DNA from: Symplocastrum torsivum CPER-KK1
Lineage (GTDB): Bacteria > Cyanobacteriota > Cyanobacteriia > Cyanobacteriales > Coleofasciculaceae
Direction of reading: 5' to 3'
NCBI GenBank assembly: GCA_019358875.1
Contig: JAHHIF010000005.1
Span: 1-64,000, forward strand
Length of the DNA: 64,000 nt
The notes beneath the pieces are model-generated. The model saw only the letters and a program-made list of their open reading frames with translations, had not been told where the DNA came from and did not search any database. Positions 26,116-36,153 of this stretch are shown one piece after another. The number at the start of each line of letters is the position of its first letter. Position 1 is the first letter of the stretch. Made by a program: the position numbers and the translations under genes.

Positions 26116-27054
26116 CTAAAAAGACAAGGAAAACCGCTCCCACCCAGTTCCTTGATAGTCAAACTCAAACAGTTCCGGGTGCAGAATCTCTGCCAAGATT
26201 TCCAAAGAATCGACTAGTCGTGGTCCCGGTCGATTGAAGTAGGAATTACCATCGGTAAGATAAACCTTACTGTTTTTGACAGCTTGCAAGTTTTGCCACT
26301 GTGGATGCTGTGCCATCTGTTGGGTTTCCTGGCGAGTCCGATTTAAATCAAAACCACAGGGCATAACAATTATTACCTCTGGGTCAGCTTCTACGAGAGT
26401 CTCCCATTGTAGGTAAGGGGAATGTTTGCCCTCAACACCAAATACAGGCTGACCACCTGCCAGTTTTATGAGTTCTGGAATCCAGTTACCAGTTGCCATG
26501 AGAGGGTCAGTCCACTCAATGCCAGCAACCTTGGGACGGGAATTCTCAGGCAGTCCTTGAGTCTTTTGTCTACAAGCTTTAATGCGAGATTCTAAGCCTG
26601 TTAAGACAGCCTGCGATTCCACTCCTAACGCAGCAGCCACTCGTTCAATGTCTGCCCAAACATCGCCTAGCACGTTAGGTTGCAAGGAAATCACCTTGGG
26701 TTGACTTTTTGTGAATTGAGCAACAGCTTTCTCAACGTCAGCGAAGTTGACAGCACAAACATCACACTGGTCTTGGGTAACAATGTGGGTTGGTTGTAGC
26801 TGTTCTAGGACATCCGTTTTGATGTTGTAGATGCTTAGGGCTTTTCGGGCCAATTCAACGACATCCGCATCAATTTGGGCACTGGGTTTTTCTGAATCTA
26901 GTCGTGCTTCTGTGCAAATGGGTCGATTTTGAATGTCTGCCGGGTAATCACATTCATGCGATCGCCCAACAATCGCATCAACTAACCCTAACGCTGCCAC
27001 AATTTCTGTCGCACTGGGCAGCAAAGAAACAATTCTCAAGTCTGAAGTAGTCAT
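26116..27054 (-). CDS. BtuF/FepB-type binding protein without signal peptide
   Basis: A 312-residue member of the periplasmic-binding-protein family 2 (PF01497): 'RIVSLLPSATEIVAALGL' at the N-terminus, 'GRSHECDYP', 'PTHIVTQDQCDVCAV', the long backbone helix, and 'WTDPLMATGNWIPELIKLAGG'. There is no signal peptide or lipobox, and no ABC permease or ATPase is adjacent. The family contains cytosolic cobalamin- or corrinoid-binding proteins of this build, so a cobalamin-binding role is the best guess. The 'CDVC' pair could bind a metal. The flanks are rpsD on one side and the cyclase on the other; neither explains it. Confidence 0.82.
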   Translation of the reverse strand: MTTSDLRIVSLLPSATEIVAALGLVDAIVGRSHECDYPADIQNRPICTEARLDSEKPSAQIDADVVELARKALSIYNIKTDVLEQLQPTHIVTQDQCDVCAVNFADVEKAVAQFTKSQPKVISLQPNVLGDVWADIERVAAALGVESQAVLTGLESRIKACRQKTQGLPENSRPKVAGIEWTDPLMATGNWIPELIKLAGGQPVFGVEGKHSPYLQWETLVEADPEVIIVMPCGFDLNRTRQETQQMAQHPQWQNLQAVKNSKVYLTDGNSYFNRPGPRLVDSLEILAEILHPELFEFDYQGTGWERFSLSF

Positions 27055-27303
27055 TAGGCAGTGAACAAATCAGCTAGGTACAATTTTCCGAAGATTTGAT
27101 TAGTTAGTCATCACTCCTTGGTCACTAGTCAAAGACTTGCCATGCGCTTTGCACACAAAAACAAGGATACACATAGCCTGCGTCACATCGTTTACTAAGT
27201 AGTATTATTGAAAATGGTATTAAGTCTTTGAAGTGCCCACCTTCAAGGTGTAAGATTATAGTTTTGGGTAAAGACCTAGTTAGGACAAGAAAGAGGAAGT
27301 TAT

Positions 27304-27912
27304 ATGTCGCGATATCGAGGCCCGCGTCTGCGGGTTGTGCGCCGTCTGGGCGATTTGCCAGGGTTGACTCGTAAGACACCCCGTCGAGCATACCCACCGG
27401 GTCAGCATGGACAGGCTCGCAAGAAGCGGTCAGAATATGCGATTCGACTGGAAGAAAAGCAGAAACTCCGCTTCAACTATGGAATTACGGAAAAGCAGTT
27501 GCTCCGTTATGTCCGTAAAGCACGTCGCGCGACGGGTTCAACGGGTCAATCCTTGCTGCAAATGTTAGAAATGCGGTTGGATAACACAGTGTTCCGCTTA
27601 GGAATGGCTGGCACAATCCCAGCGGCACGTCAGTTAGTGAACCACGGTCATGTGATGGTTAATGGTCGGGTGGTCAATATTGCTAGTTACCAGTGTCGTC
27701 CCGGTGACGTGATTAGTGTAAATCAACGCGATCGCTCTAAGCGTCTGGTAGAACAAAACTTGCAATTCCCAGGATTGGCAAACCTTCCTAGCCATTTAGA
27801 GTTTGACAAGGGCAACCTGACTGGCAAGGTCAATGGTGTTGTCGAACGTGAGTGGGTGGCGCTACAAATTAACGAATTACTCGTGGTTGAGTTCTATTCA
27901 CGGAAAGCCTAG
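27304..27912 (+). CDS. rpsD: 30S ribosomal protein S4
   Basis: S4 binds 16S rRNA and nucleates assembly of the 30S body. The 202 residues have the bacterial start '[21 protein letters not shown]', the S4 RNA-binding domain (about 92-155) with '[20 protein letters not shown]' and the usual C-terminal 'VEFYSRKA'. As in most cyanobacteria the gene stands alone, outside the alpha operon. GAGGAAG before the ATG is the ribosome site. A heptamer array begins two bases after the stop codon. Confidence 0.97.
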   Translation: MSRYRGPRLRVVRRLGDLPGLTRKTPRRAYPPGQHGQARKKRSEYAIRLEEKQKLRFNYGITEKQLLRYVRKARRATGSTGQSLLQMLEMRLDNTVFRLGMAGTIPAARQLVNHGHVMVNGRVVNIASYQCRPGDVISVNQRDRSKRLVEQNLQFPGLANLPSHLEFDKGNLTGKVNGVVEREWVALQINELLVVEFYSRKA

Positions 27913-27914
27913 GC

Positions 27915-27954
27915 TAGTTGTTAGTTGTTAGTTGTTAGTTGTTAGTTGTTAGTA
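27915..27954. repeat. Tandem heptamer array after rpsD
   Basis: Five exact copies of TAGTTGT (27915-27949) followed by TAGTA. From about 28013 to 28042, imperfect complementary units (CTAACAACTAAAAACTA) precede the convergent moaA end, so the RNA could fold into a long hairpin that would end both transcripts. It is the same family as the array at 453-487. Confidence 0.9.
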
Positions 27955-28048
27955 GGGAAATATGCCCGAAAGGCTTTCTGAGACAAGGTTTTAGCAACGA
28001 GCTATTATCTATCTAACAACTAAAAACTAAACACTAACAACAACTTGG

Positions 28049-29035
28049 CTATCCACCAATTTGAGACATAGTACGGGTATAGGTGCCAGTAGTCCCAGAG
28101 TCTCGTTGTTTGAAGTTAATCTCTGGTTTAATCATCAGCAATTGACTGACTTGCTCTCTTAAGTGAGCGGTTTGAACCCCTTGACGCAGGGCGGTTTTTA
28201 AGTCAATTTGTCCAGTTTCATTGAGCAAACAAGGGCGTAACCAGCCGTCGGCAGATAAGCGCATTCGGTTGCAGCGATCGCAAAAACATTCCGACATCTG
28301 ACTAATAAATCCTAGAGTTCCCAAAGCACCGGGAATTTGGAATACGTCAGCCGGGCCATTACCCCGGACGCGGGATTCTATTAAGCCAAAAACATCCCGA
28401 ATGCGCTGCCGCAACTCTTCGGAGGGCACCCAAGCCCGCTCACCAAAGAGTTGCGAATTACCAATTGGCATAAACTCGATAAACCGGACGTGCCAGTGGC
28501 GGTTAAGGGTTAAAGCAGCTAAATCTAGTACTTCCTGGTCATTTACCCCTGGAATCACGACGACATTTAGCTTCAAAGGGTCGAACCCAACGTGATACGC
28601 GGCTTGAATGCCTTCCCAAGTCTGCTGCCAGCGCGAACGTCCGCGATTGCCGATAATTTTGTCAAATGTTTCCGCAACAAGAGAATCAAGGCTAATGTTG
28701 ATGCGTCGCAAACCCGCGTCGTAGAGGTCTTGTGCCATATCAGCAAGTAAGAACGCATTCGTCGTCATCGCGAGGTCTTGAGTTTCGGGAAGAAAAGCGA
28801 TCGCTCTTACTAAATCCACAACACCTGGACGCAATAAGGGTTCACCACCCGTAAGACGAAACTTCCTAAAGCCTACAGGAATAAAGACTTCCTGGAGCAA
28901 CGTTAGTAGCTCTTCATTACTCAGCAATTCCTGCCGCAGAATATAGTCAAGCTCTACTCCTTCAGGCATACAGTACTGACAGCGAAAGTTGCAGCGGTCA
29001 ATTAGGCTAATGCGGAGATAATCTACGGTGTTCAT
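28049..29035 (-). CDS. moaA: GTP 3',8-cyclase
   Basis: MoaA is a radical SAM enzyme that, with MoaC, turns GTP into cyclic pyranopterin monophosphate, the first step of molybdenum cofactor synthesis. The 328 residues have the N-terminal cluster motif 'CNFRCQYC', the SAM-binding '[10 protein letters not shown]', and the C-terminal second cluster ligands 'CFCDRC' and the downstream Cys in 'LRPCLL'. The C-terminus ends in Gly-Gly, as required in the family. No other moa gene is nearby; nitrate reductase would be a likely user of the cofactor. Convergent with rpsD. Confidence 0.96.
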   Translation of the reverse strand: MNTVDYLRISLIDRCNFRCQYCMPEGVELDYILRQELLSNEELLTLLQEVFIPVGFRKFRLTGGEPLLRPGVVDLVRAIAFLPETQDLAMTTNAFLLADMAQDLYDAGLRRINISLDSLVAETFDKIIGNRGRSRWQQTWEGIQAAYHVGFDPLKLNVVVIPGVNDQEVLDLAALTLNRHWHVRFIEFMPIGNSQLFGERAWVPSEELRQRIRDVFGLIESRVRGNGPADVFQIPGALGTLGFISQMSECFCDRCNRMRLSADGWLRPCLLNETGQIDLKTALRQGVQTAHLREQVSQLLMIKPEINFKQRDSGTTGTYTRTMSQIGG

Positions 29036-29094
29036 GCTGCCTTTGGTTATGGGGTAAGAGTGTCAAGGGAACAAAGCCTTGATACTTACTCTCC

Positions 29095-30630
29095 TTAATT
29101 CCTACTCCTTATTCTGAACGATTTACCTAGTTTTGCTGTTTGAATAGGCACAGGTTGAGGTTTGATAGCGAGGCTAGCATCGTTCTTACCCAAGAGCGAT
29201 AGCGATGTCTTAAATCCTTGCTTCGTTTCACGCCAAAGCTTTGTCAGGGATTGACTACGTTGCTCTTGTACAAACACCAAAGGTAATAAGGCAACAAGTC
29301 TTAAAACCGCTGAAAGCGCAAATAATCCAGGTAAGCCACCTGTACTCGTTGACTGAGCGAGAAACCCTCCTGCTGCCGTTCCCATCGCTCCCGTAACACC
29401 AGTAATCGCTGCTGCGATCGCGAAATAAGCGGCTTGACTTCGTGCAGGTGCAACACTCATCTGCATATTACCGTTGCACAAGTCAACTGCTGCCCATGTC
29501 CCACCGCTAAACAGATGCACCAAAGGCAGCCATAGCCAAAGGGACGCTGAGTTCGCTCCTGTTCCTAACCAGAACAAAGGCGTGACGGCGGCAAGAATTC
29601 CAATCAAGATTAGAATCGGGCGATTACCAATCCGGTCTGCTAACTTACCCCACACCACCAACATCAGCAGATTTGCTCCTGCCGTTAAGCTGCCATAAAG
29701 CGTGACCAAACTGACATCTAGATGCAGATTGTCCAGCATATAGAGGTTAAAAAACGGGGCACTGAGGTTTACGGCAAACATCCATAGGCTGAGGTACAGG
29801 AGGAAGGTCAAAAAGTTACCGTCCTTAAACCACTTAGATGCTGGTTCAGTTGACTTACGTTCAGTCAAGCTTTTGAGTTGTGGCAGTGGTGCTTGCGGAT
29901 TCACATCGACGATGAAGAACTGAAAGGCTAAACTAATCAACCCTGCCAAAACAGCCAAAAATAAAACAATGCTGTAGCCTTGGAGTGTTCCACCTCTCCA
30001 AACTGAGATTCCTAGTCCCATCACTGGAACACAAACGAGACTCATCAAAGTAGCAGCACTATTACGAATACCAAAATATCGTCCGCGCAACTGCCGGGGA
30101 ACCAATGATGCCATCCAGCTAAACCAAGAAGCACTGCCTAAGGCACTGAGGATACTCGTTACCAAGACAATGAGGAGTGTCGCAAGGACAAGGTGGTGGT
30201 GTTCAGTTTGGGAGTCACCGACTTGTGCTACGAAAAGCAATAGAACCAGCCAAAGTAGCCGTGACACTCCAAAAACACATAAACCGTACCAATGGCGACT
30301 GGTGGTGCGATCTGCCAGGTAGGCGCCTAGTGGTTGAAGTAAGTTTACTAACATGGGAATTGACGATAGTAAGCCAATTTCCACGCTTGTCGCACCGAGT
30401 TCTAACAAAAAGTTAGTCAGTAAAATACCTGTGGTAGCGCTGCTAAAGATAGTGGCAAAGACACTATCTACGGTAGATGCCCGGAGACTGGTGCGAATCG
30501 CTTCCTTAGAAATTGATAGAGGCGGGTTGGGAACAACAACCGCCTCTGTTAATGCTGGATTTTCTAAAACTTCTACAACCGGGATAGGTATTGCTTCTTC
30601 GAGGATACAATCGACGGCTTTTCTAACCAT
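29095..30630 (-). CDS. Major facilitator superfamily transporter
   Basis: A 511-residue protein with twelve predicted membrane helices in two halves (about 45-240 and 265-465). It has a long soluble N-terminus (about 45 residues) and a polar C-terminus. The loop 2-3 motif is 'GAYLADRTTSRHW' and its partner in the second half is 'WGKLADRIGNRP', both variants of the MFS signature. The substrate cannot be read; such MFS proteins in cyanobacteria are often annotated as drug or nutrient carriers. It sits 59 bases before moaA on the same strand, so they could share a transcript. Confidence 0.85.
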   Translation of the reverse strand: MVRKAVDCILEEAIPIPVVEVLENPALTEAVVVPNPPLSISKEAIRTSLRASTVDSVFATIFSSATTGILLTNFLLELGATSVEIGLLSSIPMLVNLLQPLGAYLADRTTSRHWYGLCVFGVSRLLWLVLLLFVAQVGDSQTEHHHLVLATLLIVLVTSILSALGSASWFSWMASLVPRQLRGRYFGIRNSAATLMSLVCVPVMGLGISVWRGGTLQGYSIVLFLAVLAGLISLAFQFFIVDVNPQAPLPQLKSLTERKSTEPASKWFKDGNFLTFLLYLSLWMFAVNLSAPFFNLYMLDNLHLDVSLVTLYGSLTAGANLLMLVVWGKLADRIGNRPILILIGILAAVTPLFWLGTGANSASLWLWLPLVHLFSGGTWAAVDLCNGNMQMSVAPARSQAAYFAIAAAITGVTGAMGTAAGGFLAQSTSTGGLPGLFALSAVLRLVALLPLVFVQEQRSQSLTKLWRETKQGFKTSLSLLGKNDASLAIKPQPVPIQTAKLGKSFRIRSRN

Positions 30631-31461
30631 GCTGAATGACTTTTGTAGCTAGGAGCTGTGGGGGGTGTTGGAACAGTACCCTTGAACAATAGGCAATGAG
30701 TGACTAGTCAAGCATCGTTCAACGGAAAGATATACTTCTCAACACTTTGCAACACCTGGGAAATACTTGGCAATAGTGTCGTAAAGATTGTTTGTTGCAT
30801 TCCTTACACTAGCGATCGCAGACCTCACAAAATCGCTGAGTGTAGCGTGGCGGAAATAGCTATCCAGTTGAAAAAGGTTAAAAAGCTTACTGTACAAACA
30901 ATATTCATAAAAGCCTTCTGCCTTCTGCCCTTTGCCCTCTGCCTTTTGCTATACCTCTTCGATTGATTCTCGTACCTCTCGATCCTCTAAAACAAACTGC
31001 ACATTACTTAAGGGTTAATCAACGAGTGTCAGTAAACTCGATTCCTTACTATTAACCCCAACAATGCTTTTTATATTCTGCATAAACTGTAGTTGATTAT
31101 CTAATCTCTATAAAATGGCTTAGGAGTTCACAGATTAGTAAGATTCAACACAGACATTATTAGTAAATAGCTTGATAACGCGAGAGTTCAGTTGACTATC
31201 AACTTGTGATTCAGTCAAGGTTTTGTGTTATCGCAACATATTTTAGAATTGTGTTTTTTCGATAAAGATTCTGTAAAACACCTAGCTTTACCTAATAACG
31301 AGAGAATATTCTGGTATCTAGGATACTTCTTGCTAATAAATCGATTACTTCAATAACCAAGTTACTCTTGACCTGCTCCAAGCCTTTCTTTGAGGAGCGA
31401 ACCTTTATGTCTATTGTCAAATGAATTTAGCAGAACGCTATCTCCTTTCAACTGCATCTCA
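30631..31461. other. Long AT-rich intergenic stretch with a heptamer array
   Basis: About 830 bases between divergent genes. At 30914-30948 there are five heptamers (CCTTCTG, CCTTCTG, CCCTTTG, CCCTCTG, CCTTTTG) followed by CTATAC; part of this recurs at 58337. The rest (about 31000-31400) is AT-rich and probably holds the promoter of the TIGR03032 gene. I found no small RNA or gene. Confidence 0.5.
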
Positions 31462-32559
31462 ATGATGAATCAACTTACTTTTCCACCTGATGCCCCTAAG
31501 GTTATTGAGTGTAATGCTTCTGATACCTTTCAAGCATGGCTGAGTCAGGTAAATGGTTCACTCGCCATCACGACTTATCAGGCAGGTAAACTGGCTTTAG
31601 TCGGTTGGAATGGTCAGCAAGTGACTGTTCTCCTACGGCAATTTCCCAAACCGATGGGTTTAGCTGTGCAGGGACAGCGGCTAGCCTTAGCGACACATCA
31701 TGAAGTTTTGCTATTTGCTAATGCCCCGTTGCTGGCTGATGAATACCTGGAAAATCAGCCAGGGCGCTATGACACTCTTTACTTACCCCGTGCCACCTAC
31801 TTTACAGGCGACCTGAACATTCACGACTTGGCTTTTGGTAGGGATAGTTTGTGGCTCGTCAATACACGCTTTTCCTGTCTAGCCTCTCTGAGTAAAGATT
31901 ACAGCTTCATTCCTCGCTGGCAACCCCGCTTCATCTCTCAACTAGTACCGGAAGACCGCTGCCATTTAAATGGCTTAGCAATGATAGACGGACAACCTAA
32001 GTTTGTTACGGCATTAGGGGAAAGTGATGAGGTTGGTGGATGGCGAAACAACAAAGCAACAGGCGGGATTCTCATTGATGTAGATAGTGGAGAGATTGTA
32101 TTACGAGGTTTGTCAATGCCTCATTCTCCCTGTTGGCACGATCGCTTTTTGTGGATACTCAACTCTGGTGAAGGCGAATTGTGGCGTGTTAATCCTCACT
32201 CAGGGCAACACGATGTAGTCTGCGCTTTACCAGGTTTTTTGCGGGGGTTGTGCTGTATTGGGAACTATGCGTTAGTTGGACTCAGCCAAATTCGGGAGCA
32301 GCATATTTTCGGTGGTTTACCTGTACAACAACGGTTTGAGCGCCTGCTGTGTGGTGTAGCTGTCGTAGACCTCCGCAGTGGGCAACTGGTAGGAATGCTG
32401 GAGTTTACAGCAGGTTGTCAAGAGCTTTATGATGTCGAGTTTTTACCCAGTGTCCTGCGTCCAACCATTCTTAATAACGAAAGACCAGAAATGCGACAAG
32501 CCTTTACTGCGCCAGAGTTTTCTTACTGGCTACGCCCAAGTTCGCAAATGACAGGTTAA
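31462..32559 (+). CDS. TIGR03032 family protein
   Basis: About 365 residues with an NHL/WD-like repeated beta pattern typical of TIGR03032: 'SLAITTYQAGKLALVG', 'MGLAVQGQRLALATHHEVLLF', 'LNIHDLAFGRDSLWLVNTRFSCLASL', 'HLNGLAMIDGQPKFVTALGESD', 'MPHSPCWHDRFLWILNSGEGEL', ending with 'GCQELYDVEFLP'. The family is of unknown function, often found with TPR or glycan-related genes. Two adjacent ATG codons (31462 and 31465) start the conserved sequence; the open frame extends upstream without support. No signal peptide. Seventy bases later the RTX protein gene follows on the same strand. Confidence 0.85.
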   Translation: MMNQLTFPPDAPKVIECNASDTFQAWLSQVNGSLAITTYQAGKLALVGWNGQQVTVLLRQFPKPMGLAVQGQRLALATHHEVLLFANAPLLADEYLENQPGRYDTLYLPRATYFTGDLNIHDLAFGRDSLWLVNTRFSCLASLSKDYSFIPRWQPRFISQLVPEDRCHLNGLAMIDGQPKFVTALGESDEVGGWRNNKATGGILIDVDSGEIVLRGLSMPHSPCWHDRFLWILNSGEGELWRVNPHSGQHDVVCALPGFLRGLCCIGNYALVGLSQIREQHIFGGLPVQQRFERLLCGVAVVDLRSGQLVGMLEFTAGCQELYDVEFLPSVLRPTILNNERPEMRQAFTAPEFSYWLRPSSQMTG

Positions 32560-32628
32560 TCAAGAAATCTTTAGAAATCCGACCTTTTTTAAGTTTCGTT
32601 TTTCATTTACCTTTACCTCTTAACTCCT

Positions 32629-35157
32629 ATGTCAATTGTTCCTATTGGTTCAGAATTCCGCGTTAACACTCACACTAGCAGTGAGCAACGCACATTCACC
32701 GAAACACCGCAGTCCGTAGCAATGGATGCTGATGGGGACTTTGTCGTTACCTGGAGTAGCAATGGTCAGGATGGTTCCGGTTGGGGAGTCTACGCCCAGC
32801 GCTATAACGCGGCAGGACAGGCTCTAGGTAACGAATTCCGAGTTAATACTATTACTAGCAATTCTCAACAGTTTTCGACGGTAGCGATGGATGCCGATGG
32901 AGACTTTGTTGTTACCTGGAGTAGCAATGGTCAGGATGGCTCCGGTTGGGGAGTCTACGCCCAGCGCTATAACGCTGTGGGAGAGGCAATTGGTGACCAA
33001 TTCCGAGTCAACAGCTATACCAGTGGTACTCAACAGTTTTCGACGGTAGCGATGGATGACGATGGGGACTTTGTCGTTACCTGGAGTAGTAATAGTCAGG
33101 ATGGCTCTGGTTGGGGCGTATATGCCCAGCGCTATAACGCGGCAGGACAGGCTCTAGGTAACGAATTCCAAGTCAACAGCTATACCAGTGGTTCTCAAAT
33201 CTACTCTAAGGTGGCGATGGATGCAGACGGAGACTTTGTCGTTATCTGGAATAGTGCTGGACAGGATGGCTCTAGCTATGGAGTCTATGCTCAACGCTAC
33301 AGTGCGGCTGGAGAGGTTTTAGGTGGCGAGTTTAAGGTCAATACCTACACCAGCAGCACTCAACGATTTTCCAGCGTTGCGATGGATGCCGATGGGGATT
33401 TTGTGGTGACTTGGACTAGCAGTGGGCAGGATGGTTCCGGTTGGGGAGTCTACGCTCAACGCTACAGTGCAGCCGGAGAGGCTTTAGGTCAGGAGTTCCG
33501 AGTCCATACCTTTACCAGTGGTTCTCAACTCTACTCCACAGTGGCGATGGATGCCGATGGAGATTTTGTAATTACCTGGAGTAGTAATGCTCAAGATGGC
33601 TCTGGCTATGGTGTATATGCTCAGCGTTACAATGCAGCTGGAGAGGCTTTAGGTGATGAGTTTCAGGTTAATACCTATACCAACAATTCTCAACGGTTCT
33701 CCAATGTTGCGATGGACGCTGACGGGGATTTCATTGTTAATTGGACGAGTAATGGTCAGGATGGCTCAAGCTATGGAGTGTACGCTCAACTTTACCGAGA
33801 GTTAGAAGCTCCGAGTAGCACTGGCATTAGTAATGTCATTGTGCAGGAAGATGCTCCTAATACGGTGATTGACTTGTTTGCTGCCTTTACCGATGATGAC
33901 GACACAGATACGAACCTGACCTACACGATCGCCAACAATAGTAATCCCAGTTTATTCGCAGCAACAACCGTTGATGCAGTTACAGGAGAGTTGATACTAG
34001 ACTATGCAACCAACGCCAACGGTACGGGCAACTTGACTATTCGAGCCACAGACTCGGATGGTTTATTTGTCGAAACAACCTTTGGTGTTACGGTTACTGC
34101 CGTCAACGACACTCCCACTGTTGTTAACTCAATTCCAAATCAAAGCGCCGCAGAAGATATCCCTTTCTCTTTTCTACTGCCTGCCAACACCTTCAGTGAT
34201 GTTGATGCCGGAAGTAGCCTTGCTTACACAGCTACCTTGAGTAACGGGAATGCCTTACCGAGTTGGTTGACTTTTAATGCTGCTACTCGCACTTTTAGTG
34301 GTACCCCTCTCAACGGGATGGTCGGTTCCTTAGACATCAGAGTCACAGCAACAGACGAGGTAGGGGCAAATGTTAGCAATACCTTTAATTTAGCGATCGC
34401 CAACACCAATTATGCTCCTATTACTAATGATGAAGTCGCAACTCTGACTGAAGGCAACTCAATCACGCTTGATTTGCTAGCAAATGCTACTGATGCCGAT
34501 GGTGATGTACTCACAGTTGGAAGTTTCATCAATCCTACCTACGGCACCCTAGTACAGAATGAGGAGGGAACATTTACTTACACAGCCCCCCTCAACTTCA
34601 GTGGCGCAGACAGCTTCACCTACACGGTAAGTGATGGTCATGGTGGGACGAGCGAAATGGCTACAGTCAGTCTTACAGTTGACCCACTGAACCTTGAGGG
34701 AACCGCCGCCTCCGAGACGTTAATCGGTACAAGCAGTGATAACATCATCAATGCTTATGGCGGGAGAGATGTCATTGAGGGTAAAGCAGGCGATGACATG
34801 TTAAATGGTGGTAGAGGTAATGACGTATTAACGGGGGGCAGTGGTGCTGACCTCTTAGTCGGTGGTGCTGGTAGTGATACATTTGTCTACACTGATTTTA
34901 ATGACAAGGGTGATACCATCACTGATTTTGGTGTTGGCAGAGATGTCCTTGACCTAAGAACTCTCTTCGATAACCTTGGCTATGCGGGTGCTAATCCAAT
35001 TGCGGCTGGCTATATGCAGTTCGTGCAGAGTGGTAGTAATACTCAAGTCCAAATTGACCCAGATGGAGTGGCTGGCTCCCAAAATTTCAGTTCTCTGGTA
35101 ACTTTAAACAATGTCACTACCACGGCTTTGATGATCGGCAGTAACGTCATTGTCTAA
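32629..35157 (+). CDS. Large RTX/cadherin-like secreted repeat protein
   Basis: An 842-residue acidic protein. Residues about 27-385 are seven tandem repeats of 55 residues ('VAMDADGDFVVTWSSNGQDG...GVYAQRYNAAGEALG-EF-VN'), Asp-rich and probably calcium binding. About 385-490 and 490-590 are cadherin-like or putative Ig domains ('VTVTAVNDTPTVVNSIPNQSA'), 590-685 a tandem-95-type domain ('DSFTYTVSDGHGG'), and about 690-760 holds RTX nonapeptides ('GGRGNDVLTGGSGADLL', 'GGAGSDTFVY'). The C-terminus carries 'ITDFGVGRDVLDL'. There is no N-terminal signal peptide: this build fits type I secretion by a C-terminal signal. Likely a surface or matrix protein in adhesion; no enzyme domain is seen. Confidence 0.9.
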   Translation: MSIVPIGSEFRVNTHTSSEQRTFTETPQSVAMDADGDFVVTWSSNGQDGSGWGVYAQRYNAAGQALGNEFRVNTITSNSQQFSTVAMDADGDFVVTWSSNGQDGSGWGVYAQRYNAVGEAIGDQFRVNSYTSGTQQFSTVAMDDDGDFVVTWSSNSQDGSGWGVYAQRYNAAGQALGNEFQVNSYTSGSQIYSKVAMDADGDFVVIWNSAGQDGSSYGVYAQRYSAAGEVLGGEFKVNTYTSSTQRFSSVAMDADGDFVVTWTSSGQDGSGWGVYAQRYSAAGEALGQEFRVHTFTSGSQLYSTVAMDADGDFVITWSSNAQDGSGYGVYAQRYNAAGEALGDEFQVNTYTNNSQRFSNVAMDADGDFIVNWTSNGQDGSSYGVYAQLYRELEAPSSTGISNVIVQEDAPNTVIDLFAAFTDDDDTDTNLTYTIANNSNPSLFAATTVDAVTGELILDYATNANGTGNLTIRATDSDGLFVETTFGVTVTAVNDTPTVVNSIPNQSAAEDIPFSFLLPANTFSDVDAGSSLAYTATLSNGNALPSWLTFNAATRTFSGTPLNGMVGSLDIRVTATDEVGANVSNTFNLAIANTNYAPITNDEVATLTEGNSITLDLLANATDADGDVLTVGSFINPTYGTLVQNEEGTFTYTAPLNFSGADSFTYTVSDGHGGTSEMATVSLTVDPLNLEGTAASETLIGTSSDNIINAYGGRDVIEGKAGDDMLNGGRGNDVLTGGSGADLLVGGAGSDTFVYTDFNDKGDTITDFGVGRDVLDLRTLFDNLGYAGANPIAAGYMQFVQSGSNTQVQIDPDGVAGSQNFSSLVTLNNVTTTALMIGSNVIV

Positions 35158-35262
35158 TGATTAGACCTATCTTGAAAATAGAGGCTGAAAGCTCATATCG
35201 GAAAGAGTGCGATCGCTCTTGCAATTAAGCGACGATATACGCTGCTGCTTCCCGTACAACTG

Positions 35263-35982
35263 TTAACTGGATGGCTTAGGCTGTCTGCCAAATTTCACCT
35301 CAGGCACAGCAACTGGGGCTGCCCAATGGACGGCATTAGTAATGACGTGCAACACTTCGGGTTGATGGTAAGTTGGGTAATCTTGATCGCCAGGACGAAA
35401 GTAAAAGACTTTACCCTGACCTCGGTGATAACAACATCCACTGCGAAAGACTTCACCCCCCTCGAACCAGCTAACAAAAACCAGAGTATCAGGGGTAGGA
35501 ATATCAAAGAACTCACCGTACATCTCTTCAGCAGCGATTTCAAAAGACTCATCCAACCCAGAAGCGATCGCGTGAGAGGGAGCAACAACCCAAAGGCGTT
35601 CTTTTTCGCCTGCGTTGCGCCATTTGAGATTACAGGACGTACCCATGAGCCGTTTGAAAATCTTGGAGAAGTGACTGGAGTGCAACGCGATTAGACCCAT
35701 GCCAGACAAAACCCGCTTGTGAATTTTGTCTACAATGTCGTCTTGCACCCGATCATGGGCGATGTGTCCCCACCAGATTAAGACATCAGTCTGATTTAAC
35801 ACCGCATCAGTCAAGCCATGCTCCGGTTGCTCCAAAGTCGCCGTCTGTACGGTTAGTCCTGAAGAACGCAGATGTTGGGCAATGACTTCATGGATACCAT
35901 TTGGGTAGATTTTGGCTACTTTCGGGTTAGTTTTTTCGTGTTGGTACTCGTTCCATACCGTGACGCGAGGCGCATGGGTCAT
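35263..35982 (-). CDS. ThuA domain protein
   Basis: A 239-residue ThuA-like protein (glutamine-amidotransferase-like fold, related to the trehalose-utilisation protein ThuA). Visible: '[31 protein letters not shown]' at the N-terminus, '[15 protein letters not shown]' and '[22 protein letters not shown]' in the middle, then '[30 protein letters not shown]'. The last motif with His and Arg is typical of the family. The substrate is probably a sugar derivative; no trehalose genes are near. The start at ATG 35982 has GGAG upstream; GTG 35994 is the open-frame limit. Confidence 0.87.
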   Translation of the reverse strand: MTHAPRVTVWNEYQHEKTNPKVAKIYPNGIHEVIAQHLRSSGLTVQTATLEQPEHGLTDAVLNQTDVLIWWGHIAHDRVQDDIVDKIHKRVLSGMGLIALHSSHFSKIFKRLMGTSCNLKWRNAGEKERLWVVAPSHAIASGLDESFEIAAEEMYGEFFDIPTPDTLVFVSWFEGGEVFRSGCCYHRGQGKVFYFRPGDQDYPTYHQPEVLHVITNAVHWAAPVAVPEVKFGRQPKPSS

Positions 35983-36153
35983 TACGTTCTCCACAGGTTT
36001 TTACTCTTAATTTTGTCTTGAAAATAGGTGGTAGGCGAGAGGGATTTTCATCGCAATGTTTGTGTACTCCTGTTCATGGGTGTCTAACTAGGATTCCTGG
36101 TTTTAGGAGATTACTATTGAACTCGACTAGTCTCAACAGAAGAGGGCAAAGCC

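Noticed and set aside
30700-30966. 88-codon frame upstream of the TIGR03032 gene
   Set aside because: Its C-terminal part is encoded by the heptamer array (Leu/Pro/Cys-rich), a sign of chance coding.
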